A DNA stretch of 5,268 nt from Betaproteobacteria bacterium. GTDB taxonomy: Bacteria; Pseudomonadota; Gammaproteobacteria; Burkholderiales; CANMPU01. Below are positions 1-5,268 of this stretch, one piece after another. Position 1 is the stretch's first letter. Each line of letters starts with the position of its first letter. The notes beneath the pieces are model-generated. The model was not told the origin of the DNA, made no database searches, and worked only from the letters and a program-made list of their open reading frames with translations. The stretch spans positions 1 through 5,268 of the forward strand of contig CANMPU010000093.1 of NCBI GenBank assembly GCA_947499755.1, in the 5' to 3' direction. A program made the position numbers and the translations under genes.

Positions 1-1138
1 GTCGAATAGACTCCATCATCGCATCAGCCATCACTGGCATCGCGACATTCAGTTCTAGTATTGAGCCCACGCCGCCGAACCCGCCATAGGTGATTACAGT
101 ATCATTTCCTATAACGCGTATCGCGACTTGTATCACGGATTCGCAGATCACTGGGTTCACTTTACCCGGCATGATGGATGATCCTGGTTGCGTTGCCGGC
201 AGCATTAACTCAAATATTCCACAGCGCGGCCCACTGCCGAGCCAGCGTATATCGTTGGCGATTTTCGATAAACTTACTGCAACGGTTTTCAAACATCCGG
301 ACGCTTCTACGAAGGCGTCCTTCGCAGCTTGCGCTTCAAAATGATTGCCTGCTTCGCGAAACGCTATTCCTGTTTCACGACTTAAATCGGCCGACACGCG
401 TTGACCGAATTCTTCGTGCGTATTAATCCCTGTGCCTACGGCAGTGCCGCCTATGGGCAATTCTGCTAAGCACTCGATTGCGCTATCGACGCGCACCAGC
501 GCGTGCTGCACTTGCGCTGCGTATCCAGAAAAGATTTGCCCCATGCGTATCGGCGTTGCGTCCATGAGATGCGTGCGACCAACTTTGATGAGGTCGTCCC
601 AGTCATGTGCGTGGCGTTCTAACGTTTTAAGCAAAATACCAAGCGCTGGTTTCAGCGATTTAGCCATGGCAAACGCTGCCGCGACATGCATCGCGGTCGG
701 GAAGGTGTCATTACTCGATTGCCCCATATTAATATGATCGTTCGGATGCACGGGTTCGCGCGACCCTATTGCTTTACCGGCTATTTGGCTGGCGCGGTTG
801 GCGATAACTTCGTTAACGTTGGTGTTCGAACTCGTACCCGACCCCGTCTGAAATACATCCACGACGAAATGCTGATCTAGTTTTCCTAGCGCGACTTCGG
901 TCGCCGCGACGACGATCGCATCTGTTTTTGCTTTATCCAATTTCCCCAGCGCGCAATTTACCCGTGCTGCCGCAGATTTTATTAGACCGTACGCGTGTAT
1001 CACCTCCAATGGAACACTGCGACCACTTACCGGAAAGTTTTCTACCGCGCGCTGCGCACTCGCACCCCACAATGCCCATTCGGGCACTTGCACGGCGCCC
1101 ATGGAATCGCGTTCCTCACGCGTTTTAGATGATGTCAT
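1..1138 (-). CDS. fumC: Class II fumarate hydratase, 3' end cut by window edge
   Basis: Encodes fumarase C (EC 4.2.1.2), the iron-independent, homotetrameric cytosolic enzyme of the TCA cycle that interconverts fumarate and L-malate. I translated it by hand: 379 codons are open from the ATG to the window edge, of about 465 usual for the family, so roughly 85-90 C-terminal residues are missing. Visible motifs in order: DSMGAVQVPEWALWGA near the N-terminus (11-26); GSGTSSNTN (99-107), an active-site segment; HPNDHIN (131-137), the second anion site; GRTHLMDATP (187-196) with the catalytic His190; IGGTAVGTG (229-237); and GSSIMPGKVNP (319-329), the superfamily signature with catalytic Ser320. 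The motif set resembles the Mycobacterium/E. coli FumC type rather than aspartase or argininosuccinate lyase. The start is fixed by a GGGAGGA Shine-Dalgarno at 1149-1155, 10 bases upstream. Oddity: the segment after the signature (352-364) is 3 residues longer than the usual GGxxGxFELNV. Divergent from pip. Confidence 0.95.
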   Translation of the reverse strand, partial: MTSSKTREERDSMGAVQVPEWALWGASAQRAVENFPVSGRSVPLEVIHAYGLIKSAAARVNCALGKLDKAKTDAIVVAATEVALGKLDQHFVVDVFQTGSGTSSNTNVNEVIANRASQIAGKAIGSREPVHPNDHINMGQSSNDTFPTAMHVAAAFAMAKSLKPALGILLKTLERHAHDWDDLIKVGRTHLMDATPIRMGQIFSGYAAQVQHALVRVDSAIECLAELPIGGTAVGTGINTHEEFGQRVSADLSRETGIAFREAGNHFEAQAAKDAFVEASGCLKTVAVSLSKIANDIRWLGSGPRCGIFELMLPATQPGSSIMPGKVNPVICESVIQVAIRVIGNDTVITYGGFGGVGSILELNVAMPVMADAMMESIR

Positions 1139-1201
1139 TTGCCCCCCGTCCTCCCACACTATTCAAATATCAGTTAAAATCCGAGCGCGCGTTTCATTGC
1201 G

Positions 1202-1235
1202 GTGCTGCGTAATTATTAGCCTAACAATGCAGCGC
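1202..1235. promoter_or_regulatory. Imperfect dyad beside the fumC -10 box, possible operator
   Basis: The core is ATTATTAG-C-CTAACAAT (1212-1219 and 1221-1228), two 8-base arms matching at 7 positions around one central base. Outside it, GTGCTGC (1202-1208) can pair with GCAGCGC (1229-1235), six Watson-Crick pairs and one wobble, after a 3-base bulge. The dyad starts right where fumC transcription would start from the TATAAT at 1236-1241, a classic place for a repressor to bind. It could instead be a hairpin at the 5' end of the fumC leader, or chance. No regulator family is identified. Confidence 0.3.
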
Positions 1236-1241
1236 ATTATA
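1236..1241 (-). promoter_or_regulatory. Candidate -10 box of fumC promoter
   Basis: Read on the minus strand the sequence is a perfect TATAAT, about 98 bases before the fumC start codon, giving a leader of about 90 bases. No good -35 hexamer stands 15-19 bases upstream (the 17-base position reads CTGTGC, two matches to TTGACA). If real, it is therefore weak or activator-dependent. The assignment is inference from the consensus match and position. Confidence 0.4.
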
Positions 1242-1268
1242 CTCCTAGGTTTAACACCGCACAGAGTC

Positions 1269-1298
1269 ATGCCATGTAGACATGCTTGGCGTTATATT
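1269..1298 (+). promoter_or_regulatory. Candidate promoter for pip and the FAH-family gene
   Basis: ATGCCA (1269-1274, four matches to TTGACA) and TATATT (1293-1298, five matches to TATAAT) are separated by 18 bases. Transcription would begin near 1305, giving a leader of about 47 bases before the pip ATG. A short palindrome, CATGT-AG-ACATG (1273-1284), lies between and over the boxes and might be a protein site. Consensus matches of this quality occur often by chance. Confidence 0.3.
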
Positions 1299-1351
1299 TT
1301 TTTGAGTACTTTTTGCGTTTTATCCCTCAGTGTTGTGCAACTTTAGAACCA

Positions 1352-2320
1352 ATGACAAATTCAGCGAAAAAACCGAGTTCGCAGTTATATCCACATATTG
1401 AACCCTACGCGTCAGGTATGTTGTCGCTGGATTCGGTGCATACGATGTATTGGGAGCAATCTGGAAATCCCAAGGGTGTGCCGGCAGTGTTTTTTCACGG
1501 TGGCCCAGGTGCCGGCAGTGTTCCTGGCCATCGACGTTTTTTCGACCCCGACATCTATCGTATCGTTGTATTTGATCAACGTGGCGCGGGGAAATCCACG
1601 CCCTTGGGCGAGCTTAAAGACAACACGACGCCACATCTCATCGCCGATATCGAAAAATTACGCGCGTATCTAAATATCGAGCGCTGGTTGGTGTTTGGTG
1701 GTTCGTGGGGGAGCACGCTTGCTTTGGCCTATGGTGAAGCACATCCCACTTCGTGTATTGGATTTATATTGCGTGGCGTTTTCTTGTGCCGCAGAAGCGA
1801 AATCGAATGGTTTTTATACGGATTAAAAACCCTGTTTCCAGAAGCATGGGACAAGTTCTCTGGGTATTTGCCAGCTGACGAGAGATCCGATTTATTGAAA
1901 AACTATATGCGTCGTTTGGTGCACTCCGATCCGCGCGTGCATATGCCGGCTGCGCGCTCGTGGAGCGTCTATGAAGGCTCGTGTTCCACATTGCTACCCA
2001 GCGCGGATACCGTTGCGTATTTTGCGAGTGACGTCGTCGCGTTGGGTTTGGCGCGTATCGAGGCGCATTATTTCACCCACGACATCTTCCTACCGGAGAA
2101 TTCGTTGCTAGATAACATAGGTAAAATCCGACATCTTCCCGGCATCGCGATCCAGGGACGTTATGACGCAGTATGTCCTATTGTTTCTGCGCATGATCTT
2201 AAGCGTGCGTGGCCAGAATTAGAGTACCGCATTATTTCTGACGCGGGGCATTCAGCGTGGGAGCCGAGTATTGCGGCGTCCTTAATTGGCGCCACGGAAA
2301 AATTTAAAACTCTAATCTGA
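1352..2320 (+). CDS. pip: Proline iminopeptidase (S33 alpha/beta hydrolase)
   Basis: A 322-residue prolyl aminopeptidase (EC 3.4.11.5), a cytosolic enzyme that releases N-terminal proline from peptides; family length is about 310-320. Numbered from the ATG at 1352: HGGPG (49-53) forms the oxyanion-hole turn; FDQRGAGKS (74-82) is conserved in the family; GGSWGS (116-121) is the nucleophile elbow with Ser118; GRYD (269-272) supplies Asp272; DAGHS (297-301) supplies His300. The whole triad is present. RIEAHYF (235-241) is the family segment whose Glu helps bind the substrate amino terminus. The frame is open upstream to a TTG at 1286, but that would add 22 non-conserved residues, and homologues begin shortly before the LYPHIEPY-like segment, so I chose 1352. 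Neither start has a good Shine-Dalgarno, unlike the other genes here. The stop lies 18 bases before the next gene, implying co-transcription. The family assignment is firm; the proline preference is known from the family, not proven here. Confidence 0.93.
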   Translation: MTNSAKKPSSQLYPHIEPYASGMLSLDSVHTMYWEQSGNPKGVPAVFFHGGPGAGSVPGHRRFFDPDIYRIVVFDQRGAGKSTPLGELKDNTTPHLIADIEKLRAYLNIERWLVFGGSWGSTLALAYGEAHPTSCIGFILRGVFLCRRSEIEWFLYGLKTLFPEAWDKFSGYLPADERSDLLKNYMRRLVHSDPRVHMPAARSWSVYEGSCSTLLPSADTVAYFASDVVALGLARIEAHYFTHDIFLPENSLLDNIGKIRHLPGIAIQGRYDAVCPIVSAHDLKRAWPELEYRIISDAGHSAWEPSIAASLIGATEKFKTLI

Positions 2321-2338
2321 TTCCAAGAGGGAACTACA

Positions 2339-3256
2339 ATGCGACTGCTTACATTTAGTCCGAAATCCGGCGGTGTAAATCGTATCGGTTTGTTGCGGGA
2401 AAATAATCGCGTACTCGATATATTTCTAGAAGCGAAAAACAGGCGTCTCGCGCTCACGTTCGATCCTCTCGATATGTTGTCGTTGATTGCCGCAGGAGAA
2501 AACGGGCTCGCTAGCGTACGCGAACTTAATAAGGGTGCAGGAGTACAGGATTTGTCGTTGGAAGCTATTCTAATATCCGCGCCAATCCCGCGACCGCGTA
2601 AAAACATATTCTGCGTCGGATGGAATTATTTAGAACATTTCAAGGAAGGCGAAAAGATACGTCAGAGCGGGCAAGAGCTTCCGAAATATCCGGTCTTTTT
2701 CAGCAAAGCGGTTACTGCAGTGACCGGCCCGTTTGACTCGATACCTTACGACGCTAAGGTCACGGAAAAATTAGACTGGGAGGTCGAGCTCGGTGTCGTA
2801 ATTGGTAGCTCAGGAAAAAACATTTCAACGGATAATGCGATGAAACACGTTTTCGGCTATACGGTGGTAAATGACATATCCGCGCGCAATCTGCAAAAGC
2901 GCCACGGCGGGCAGTGGTTCAAGGGGAAAAGCCTTGATGGCACCTGCCCCATCGGCCCTTATATTGTCACGCCGGAAGGGATAGATCCTGATAACCTTCA
3001 AGTAATAACGCGCATTAATGGCGTCGTGAAACAAGATTCAAATACCAAATATTTCTATTTCAAAATTCCACAGCTCATCGCCGAGCTATCTGTGGGAATG
3101 ACCTTAGAGCCTGGGGATATTTTATCAACTGGAACGCCGCCAGGTGTGGGCTTTGCGCGCACCCCTCCAGAGTATCTCAAACCTGGTGACGTGATGGAAA
3201 CCGAGATTATCGGCTTAGGAACGATGCGCAACGCGATTGGTTCAGATTGCATATGA
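2339..3256 (+). CDS. Fumarylacetoacetate hydrolase family protein
   Basis: A 305-residue enzyme of the FAH superfamily, whose members use Mg2+/Mn2+ to cleave or isomerise beta-diketo acids (acylpyruvates, oxaloacetate, catechol ring-cleavage products). An N-terminal domain (about 1-80) precedes the catalytic domain (about 85-303). In the latter, NYLEHFKE (96-103) carries the lid His100/Glu103 pair; WEVELGVVIG (147-156) gives metal ligands Glu148 and Glu150; VNDISARN (177-184) gives Asp179; FKGKSLDGTCPIGP (194-207) carries the conserved lysine, probably Lys197; STGTPPGVG (263-271) is the late family motif. All key residues are intact, so it should be active. Candidate activities include acylpyruvase, oxaloacetate decarboxylase, or an HpcE/HpaG-type isomerase; sequence alone does not choose, and no aromatic-degradation genes are nearby. 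AAGAGGGA (2325-2332), 6 bases before the ATG, is a good ribosome site. It follows pip by 18 bases and probably shares its promoter. Confidence 0.92.
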   Translation: MRLLTFSPKSGGVNRIGLLRENNRVLDIFLEAKNRRLALTFDPLDMLSLIAAGENGLASVRELNKGAGVQDLSLEAILISAPIPRPRKNIFCVGWNYLEHFKEGEKIRQSGQELPKYPVFFSKAVTAVTGPFDSIPYDAKVTEKLDWEVELGVVIGSSGKNISTDNAMKHVFGYTVVNDISARNLQKRHGGQWFKGKSLDGTCPIGPYIVTPEGIDPDNLQVITRINGVVKQDSNTKYFYFKIPQLIAELSVGMTLEPGDILSTGTPPGVGFARTPPEYLKPGDVMETEIIGLGTMRNAIGSDCI

Positions 3257-3276
3257 GAGTTGGCCCATGAAACGGC

Positions 3277-3453
3277 TTAGGCTTTGATATTGATGTCGCT
3301 TGGTAAGTCGTATGGTCGGCCGGGTAAATCCCGTCCAATGTAGGCACTCGTCAGTAGTAAAATGCGGTCATCGAATGTTTCAAAACAATCCTGTGAAACC
3401 AGGGTAAGTCTGGTGCCTATCGGTACTAGACTTACGTTGGCACGTAAATTGAG
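3277..3453 (-). pseudogene. Start-less 58-codon open frame, possible gene remnant
   Basis: On the minus strand, after a TAG at 3456-3454, a frame stays open for 58 codons to a TAA at 3279-3277. The product ends SAYIGRDLPGRPYDLPSD followed by INIKA, a composition that looks like real protein. The frame contains no ATG, GTG or TTG at all, so it cannot be a normal gene as it stands. It follows directly after the lipoprotein gene on the same strand. It may be the decayed 3' end of a gene, or a chance frame across structured non-coding DNA. I do not recognise the family. Confidence 0.22.
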
Positions 3454-3466
3454 CTAACTCGTCAGT
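3346..3466. repeat. 10-bp direct repeat ACTCGTCAGT flanking the hairpin
   Basis: ACTCGTCAGT occurs at 3346-3355 and again at 3457-3466, perfect over 10 bases and not extending further. The 101 bases between them (3356-3456) contain the hairpin at 3392-3444. The layout would fit a target-site duplication around a small insertion, but the inner ends show no convincing terminal inverted repeats. It may be coincidence. Confidence 0.3.
3392..3444 (+). other. Long hairpin in convergent intergenic region
   Basis: The arms 3399-3417 and 3422-3440 pair at 18 of 19 positions around the loop TATC; the only break is G3403 opposite G3436. A further GTG/CAC pairing (3393-3395 with 3441-3443), with T3392.G3444 as a wobble, extends the base after an AAA bulge. 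All four wobble pairs are G.T read on the plus strand (3415/3424, 3412/3427, 3402/3437, 3392/3444). The minus-strand transcript would have A.C mismatches there, so the fold favours plus-strand RNA, the 3' untranslated region of the pip-FAH transcript. No T-run follows the stem, so it is not a standard intrinsic terminator. It could be an RNA 3' stabiliser, a processed small RNA, or part of a small mobile repeat. Confidence 0.55.
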
Positions 3467-3478
3467 CCTTAAGGTGCG

Positions 3479-4105
3479 TTAACTACCTTCTTTTCCCGCG
3501 GTTGGCTGGCTTGCCAACCACTCAACAATAGACGCGACCAATTCATCGCTGGCGCCCACTAGGGCTTTAACAGCGCCGTCTGCGTTGGCACTAGGTGCGG
3601 CTCGCTCAAAGAGAAAGCTCTTTTGCGCAACGAGAGCGCGTGACGATTGGGCAATCAGGGTTGCGCGTAATCTCACCACCACGTGGCTGGAATTCGCGCT
3701 ATCGAACACCTGACAGAATTCCTCAAGTTCCAGACGCAAATTGTAATCGGCTTTGGCGCCATCTAATGAAGTTGCCATTCCGTCTTCAGTCGCTGCGGCA
3801 ATGCTCTGCCGTAAGCGTAAGCCTAGCAAGGCGGCTGGCGCGGCGATCCAGCGACTATTGGCATAGGCCTGCGGCTGTGTCGCGTCTTGATAAGCAAGGC
3901 GATAATAGATTGCGGGATTATTTAACCACGATGGTGCTGCAACATCTTGCATGGCTAGGCTGGTCGAAATACGTCCCATTGACTGTATTAGTGGGGATTT
4001 TTGTAAGCCAAAATCGTAGGTGTTGGTTGGCCCGGTTTGTTTGGAGCCAAAGGAACACCCACATAACGTTAACAGGATTGCCGTTGATAAGATTAGTTTT
4101 TTCAT
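3479..4105 (-). CDS. ABC-type transport auxiliary lipoprotein (PqiC/ABC_trans_aux-like)
   Basis: A 208-residue outer-membrane lipoprotein expected to work with the MCE protein and ABC transporter encoded just upstream. The N-terminus is a lipoprotein signal: MKK, a hydrophobic stretch (4-14), then lipobox L-C-G-C with acylated Cys17. Ser at +2 fits sorting to the outer membrane by the Lol system. After it come YDFG (30-33), the AIYYRLAYQD segment (65-74), and YANSRWIAAPAALLGLRLRQ (81-100). These match my memory of the ABC_trans_aux family (formerly DUF330, the PqiC type), in which tyrosine- and SRW-containing strands open the domain. Length is normal for the family, about 190-220. The ATG overlaps the upstream gene's TGA by 4 bases (ATGA), with GGGGGA at 4114-4119 as ribosome site 8 bases away, so the two are translationally coupled. 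Its exact role (bridging to the outer membrane) is inferred from Pqi studies; substrate unknown. Confidence 0.85.
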   Translation of the reverse strand: MKKLILSTAILLTLCGCSFGSKQTGPTNTYDFGLQKSPLIQSMGRISTSLAMQDVAAPSWLNNPAIYYRLAYQDATQPQAYANSRWIAAPAALLGLRLRQSIAAATEDGMATSLDGAKADYNLRLELEEFCQVFDSANSSHVVVRLRATLIAQSSRALVAQKSFLFERAAPSANADGAVKALVGASDELVASIVEWLASQPTAGKEGS

Positions 4106-5031
4106 TCTTTAATTCCCCCTTTAGGCGCGACAAAACCCGGCTCTCCCGGGCCAGGTGCCGGTTGTGGTTTGCCGAATACGATGCTCTGTGGTTGCTCGTT
4201 TAATTCGGCTAATAATTTCTCTAGATTGCGTGAGCTGCGAGAAAGGTCTTCCATTAAATCGTAGAGTTTCGGCAGCGTGCTATTCATCATGTTTTGCCCA
4301 AGATCTTGACCGGTGTTACCTAATTTTTCCGCACTGCCCGCAATTTTTTCCAAGGTATTGACACGCTGTTGTAGCAATACGGTTAAGGTATTCAAGTTTT
4401 TGAGCATGCTTTCTGCGTTTTGCGCGACTGCAGGCAGCTTGTTTACCGCGGGCTCTAGGCCTTTTCCGAGTTTCGCCATTTGTCCGGCCGCGCTATCGAT
4501 GCTGGCGAGAGTTTGAAATAGTTGCGTCTGATTCTTATCGCTCAAGAGGGAATTGAGTCGATTACCCACTTCGCTGACGCTGCCAAGCAATTTTTGCCCT
4601 GATCCCATGATTTGATCGAGTAATGACGGCCGCACCGCGATACGAGCCGGTTCATGCGAGGAGGTTTTTAATGGCTCAGACGGCGCGCCGTCATCGTCCA
4701 ATTGTATATAGGCATTTCCGGTCATACCTTGGTAGCCAAGTTGCGCGAACGTGCCGCGCGTAACTAACGTTTTTTCACTGACCGAAATCTTAATCAAAAT
4801 ATTTCGCGCGTCCTGCGGATCAAAACGGATATTCTCAACTTTGCCGACATCCACACCGCGATAACGCACGGCTGATCCTGGACTCAATCCGGAAACAGGC
4901 GTTTTTGAAACTAACATATAGGTATCCAACCTGTTGACCTCACCCCCAAACCAGGCGGCCGCGATGATTAGCGCGCCAATAAACGCAATGGTGAATAACC
5001 CGGCCGCTAAGGCGTGAGCACGATTTTCCAT
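4102..5031 (-). CDS. MCE-family (MlaD-like) substrate-binding protein of lipid ABC transporter
   Basis: A 309-residue inner-membrane-anchored periplasmic protein of the MCE family. These proteins form hexameric rings through which lipids pass between the ABC transporter and the periplasm or outer membrane. Residues 8-28 form one transmembrane helix. The single MCE domain follows (about 39-111), with the conserved VSGLSPGSAVRYRGVDVGKV stretch (46-65) and YQGMTGNAYIQL (100-111). Residues 135-278 are predicted to be helical and coiled-coil-like, rich in Leu, Asn and Gln, long enough for a needle or tunnel as in PqiB/YebT-type proteins. The tail (281-300) is Pro/Gly-rich, with QSIVFGKP then PGPGEPGF, common at the end of this subfamily. 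At 309 residues it is longer than E. coli MlaD (about 180) and shorter than PqiB (about 550). AAGGAG at 5041-5046 lies 9 bases before the ATG. It sits 26 bases after the ATPase gene and overlaps the lipoprotein gene by 4. Phospholipid is the likely cargo, but the direction of transport is undetermined. Confidence 0.92.
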   Translation of the reverse strand: MENRAHALAAGLFTIAFIGALIIAAAWFGGEVNRLDTYMLVSKTPVSGLSPGSAVRYRGVDVGKVENIRFDPQDARNILIKISVSEKTLVTRGTFAQLGYQGMTGNAYIQLDDDGAPSEPLKTSSHEPARIAVRPSLLDQIMGSGQKLLGSVSEVGNRLNSLLSDKNQTQLFQTLASIDSAAGQMAKLGKGLEPAVNKLPAVAQNAESMLKNLNTLTVLLQQRVNTLEKIAGSAEKLGNTGQDLGQNMMNSTLPKLYDLMEDLSRSSRNLEKLLAELNEQPQSIVFGKPQPAPGPGEPGFVAPKGGIKE

Positions 5032-5057
5032 ATTACTTCTCTCCTTCTTTCACAATT

Positions 5058-5268
5058 CTAGTCAGCATTTTTATCTCCACCAATAGCAGGTCCTAGCGGC
5101 ACGCCTTCTAGCGCGCGTCTACCGCGTTCTCCGAGGAAGAAATTAGAAATGAATCGGTTATCAATATTGACCACTTCACTGAGCGGACCAACAGCAAGTA
5201 GCTTCTGATTGGCAAGAACGGCAACGCGATCGCTCAACGCAACCAAAGTATCTAGGTCATGCGTGACC
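5058..5268 (-). CDS. ABC transporter ATP-binding protein (MlaF-like), C-terminal fragment
   Basis: Only the last 69 codons and stop of this gene are inside the window; the 5' part lies beyond the right edge. The visible piece opens with VTHDLDTLVALSDRVAVLAN, the H-loop (switch) histidine and following strand of an ABC ATPase. The Walker A, signature and Walker B motifs would be upstream, outside. The tail contains FFLGERGRRAL (41-51), reminiscent of the C-terminal end of MlaF-type ATPases of MCE systems. A TTG at 5246 could be taken for a start, but the frame and the H-loop continue upstream of it, so that is internal. The product should power the lipid transporter served by the MCE protein encoded 26 bases downstream. 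The permease gene is not visible and is expected further upstream; this is inference from common gene order. Confidence 0.9.
   Translation of the reverse strand, partial: VTHDLDTLVALSDRVAVLANQKLLAVGPLSEVVNIDNRFISNFFLGERGRRALEGVPLGPAIGGDKNAD

Larger units (their letters stand above)
1139..1351. other. Divergent intergenic region between fumC and pip
   Basis: These 213 bases separate two divergent genes and encode no protein that I can support. They are A/T-rich relative to the flanks and hold the candidate promoters and dyads listed separately. The stretch 1291-1320 is a T-rich run just before pip. No terminator is needed here, and no RNA gene is evident. Confidence 0.7.
3257..3478. other. 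Convergent intergenic region between FAH-family gene and lipoprotein gene
   Basis: These 222 bases lie between the 3' ends of two converging transcripts. Neither strand shows a stem followed by a T-run, so no standard intrinsic terminator is visible for either unit; termination may be Rho-dependent. The stretch holds the hairpin, the direct repeat and the start-less frame listed separately, plus a weaker stem at 3318-3336 (GGCCGGG, loop TAAAT, CCCGTCC, one mismatch). Confidence 0.7.

Noticed and set aside
90..1128. Several plus-strand frames of 60-100 codons
   Set aside because: All are antisense to fumC, whose minus-strand frame is uninterrupted and carries the full fumarase signature set.
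2161..2607. Minus-strand 148-codon open frame
   Set aside because: Antisense to the end of pip and the start of the FAH-family gene; no recognisable domain, and both sense genes have intact motifs.
3318..3336. GGCCGGG/CCCGTCC stem as a terminator for the FAH-family gene
   Set aside because: The stem has a mismatch and is followed by AATGTAGG, with no T-run, so it does not meet the form of an intrinsic terminator.
3293..3343. Plus-strand 16-codon frame beginning ATGTCGCTTGG
   Set aside because: No ribosome site upstream, very short, and nothing recognisable in the product.
3595..4203. Plus-strand 202-codon open frame
   Set aside because: It lies antisense across the lipoprotein gene and the end of the MCE gene, both of which have clear family motifs, coupling and ribosome sites. 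Its translation is rich in Arg, Ser and Trp and looks like an antisense shadow.
5058..5246. A 62-residue protein starting at TTG 5246
   Set aside because: The frame continues upstream to the window edge with the VTHD H-loop of an ABC ATPase, so the TTG is an internal leucine codon.

Overview
The window comes from a Gram-negative bacterium, most likely a proteobacterium. The right half encodes an MCE-type lipid ABC transporter with an auxiliary lipoprotein, and such systems serve a two-membrane envelope. Base composition looks close to even, with strong Shine-Dalgarno sequences before most genes. I cannot name the genus from the sequence. It holds parts or all of six protein-coding genes in three transcription units; I found no tRNA, rRNA, CRISPR array or recognisable insertion sequence.

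Left (1-1138, minus): the first 379 codons of a class II fumarase (fumC), a TCA-cycle enzyme, running off the left edge. It has the active-site signature intact and a 3-residue insertion just after it. A 213-base divergent promoter region (1139-1351) separates it from the next gene. It holds a perfect TATAAT box facing fumC, a weaker promoter facing right, and two dyad symmetries that could be operators.

Middle (1352-3256, plus): two genes 18 bases apart, surely one transcript. The first is a proline iminopeptidase (pip, peptidase family S33) with a full catalytic triad. The second is a two-domain fumarylacetoacetate-hydrolase-family enzyme with its metal ligands and catalytic His/Glu in place.

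Between the convergent units (3257-3478) lie 222 bases with no convincing gene, but with structure. There is a near-perfect 19-bp hairpin whose G.T pairs favour folding of the plus-strand RNA, a 10-bp direct repeat around it, and a start-less 58-codon minus-strand frame that may be a gene remnant.

Right (3479-5268, minus): the end of an ABC ATPase, then an MCE substrate-binding protein, then an outer-membrane auxiliary lipoprotein, tightly spaced and partly overlapping. Together they make the distal part of a MlaFEDB/Pqi-like lipid transport operon. The permease gene and the ATPase 5' end lie beyond the right edge. I see no clearly new multi-gene system; the least explained stretches are the two intergenic regions.
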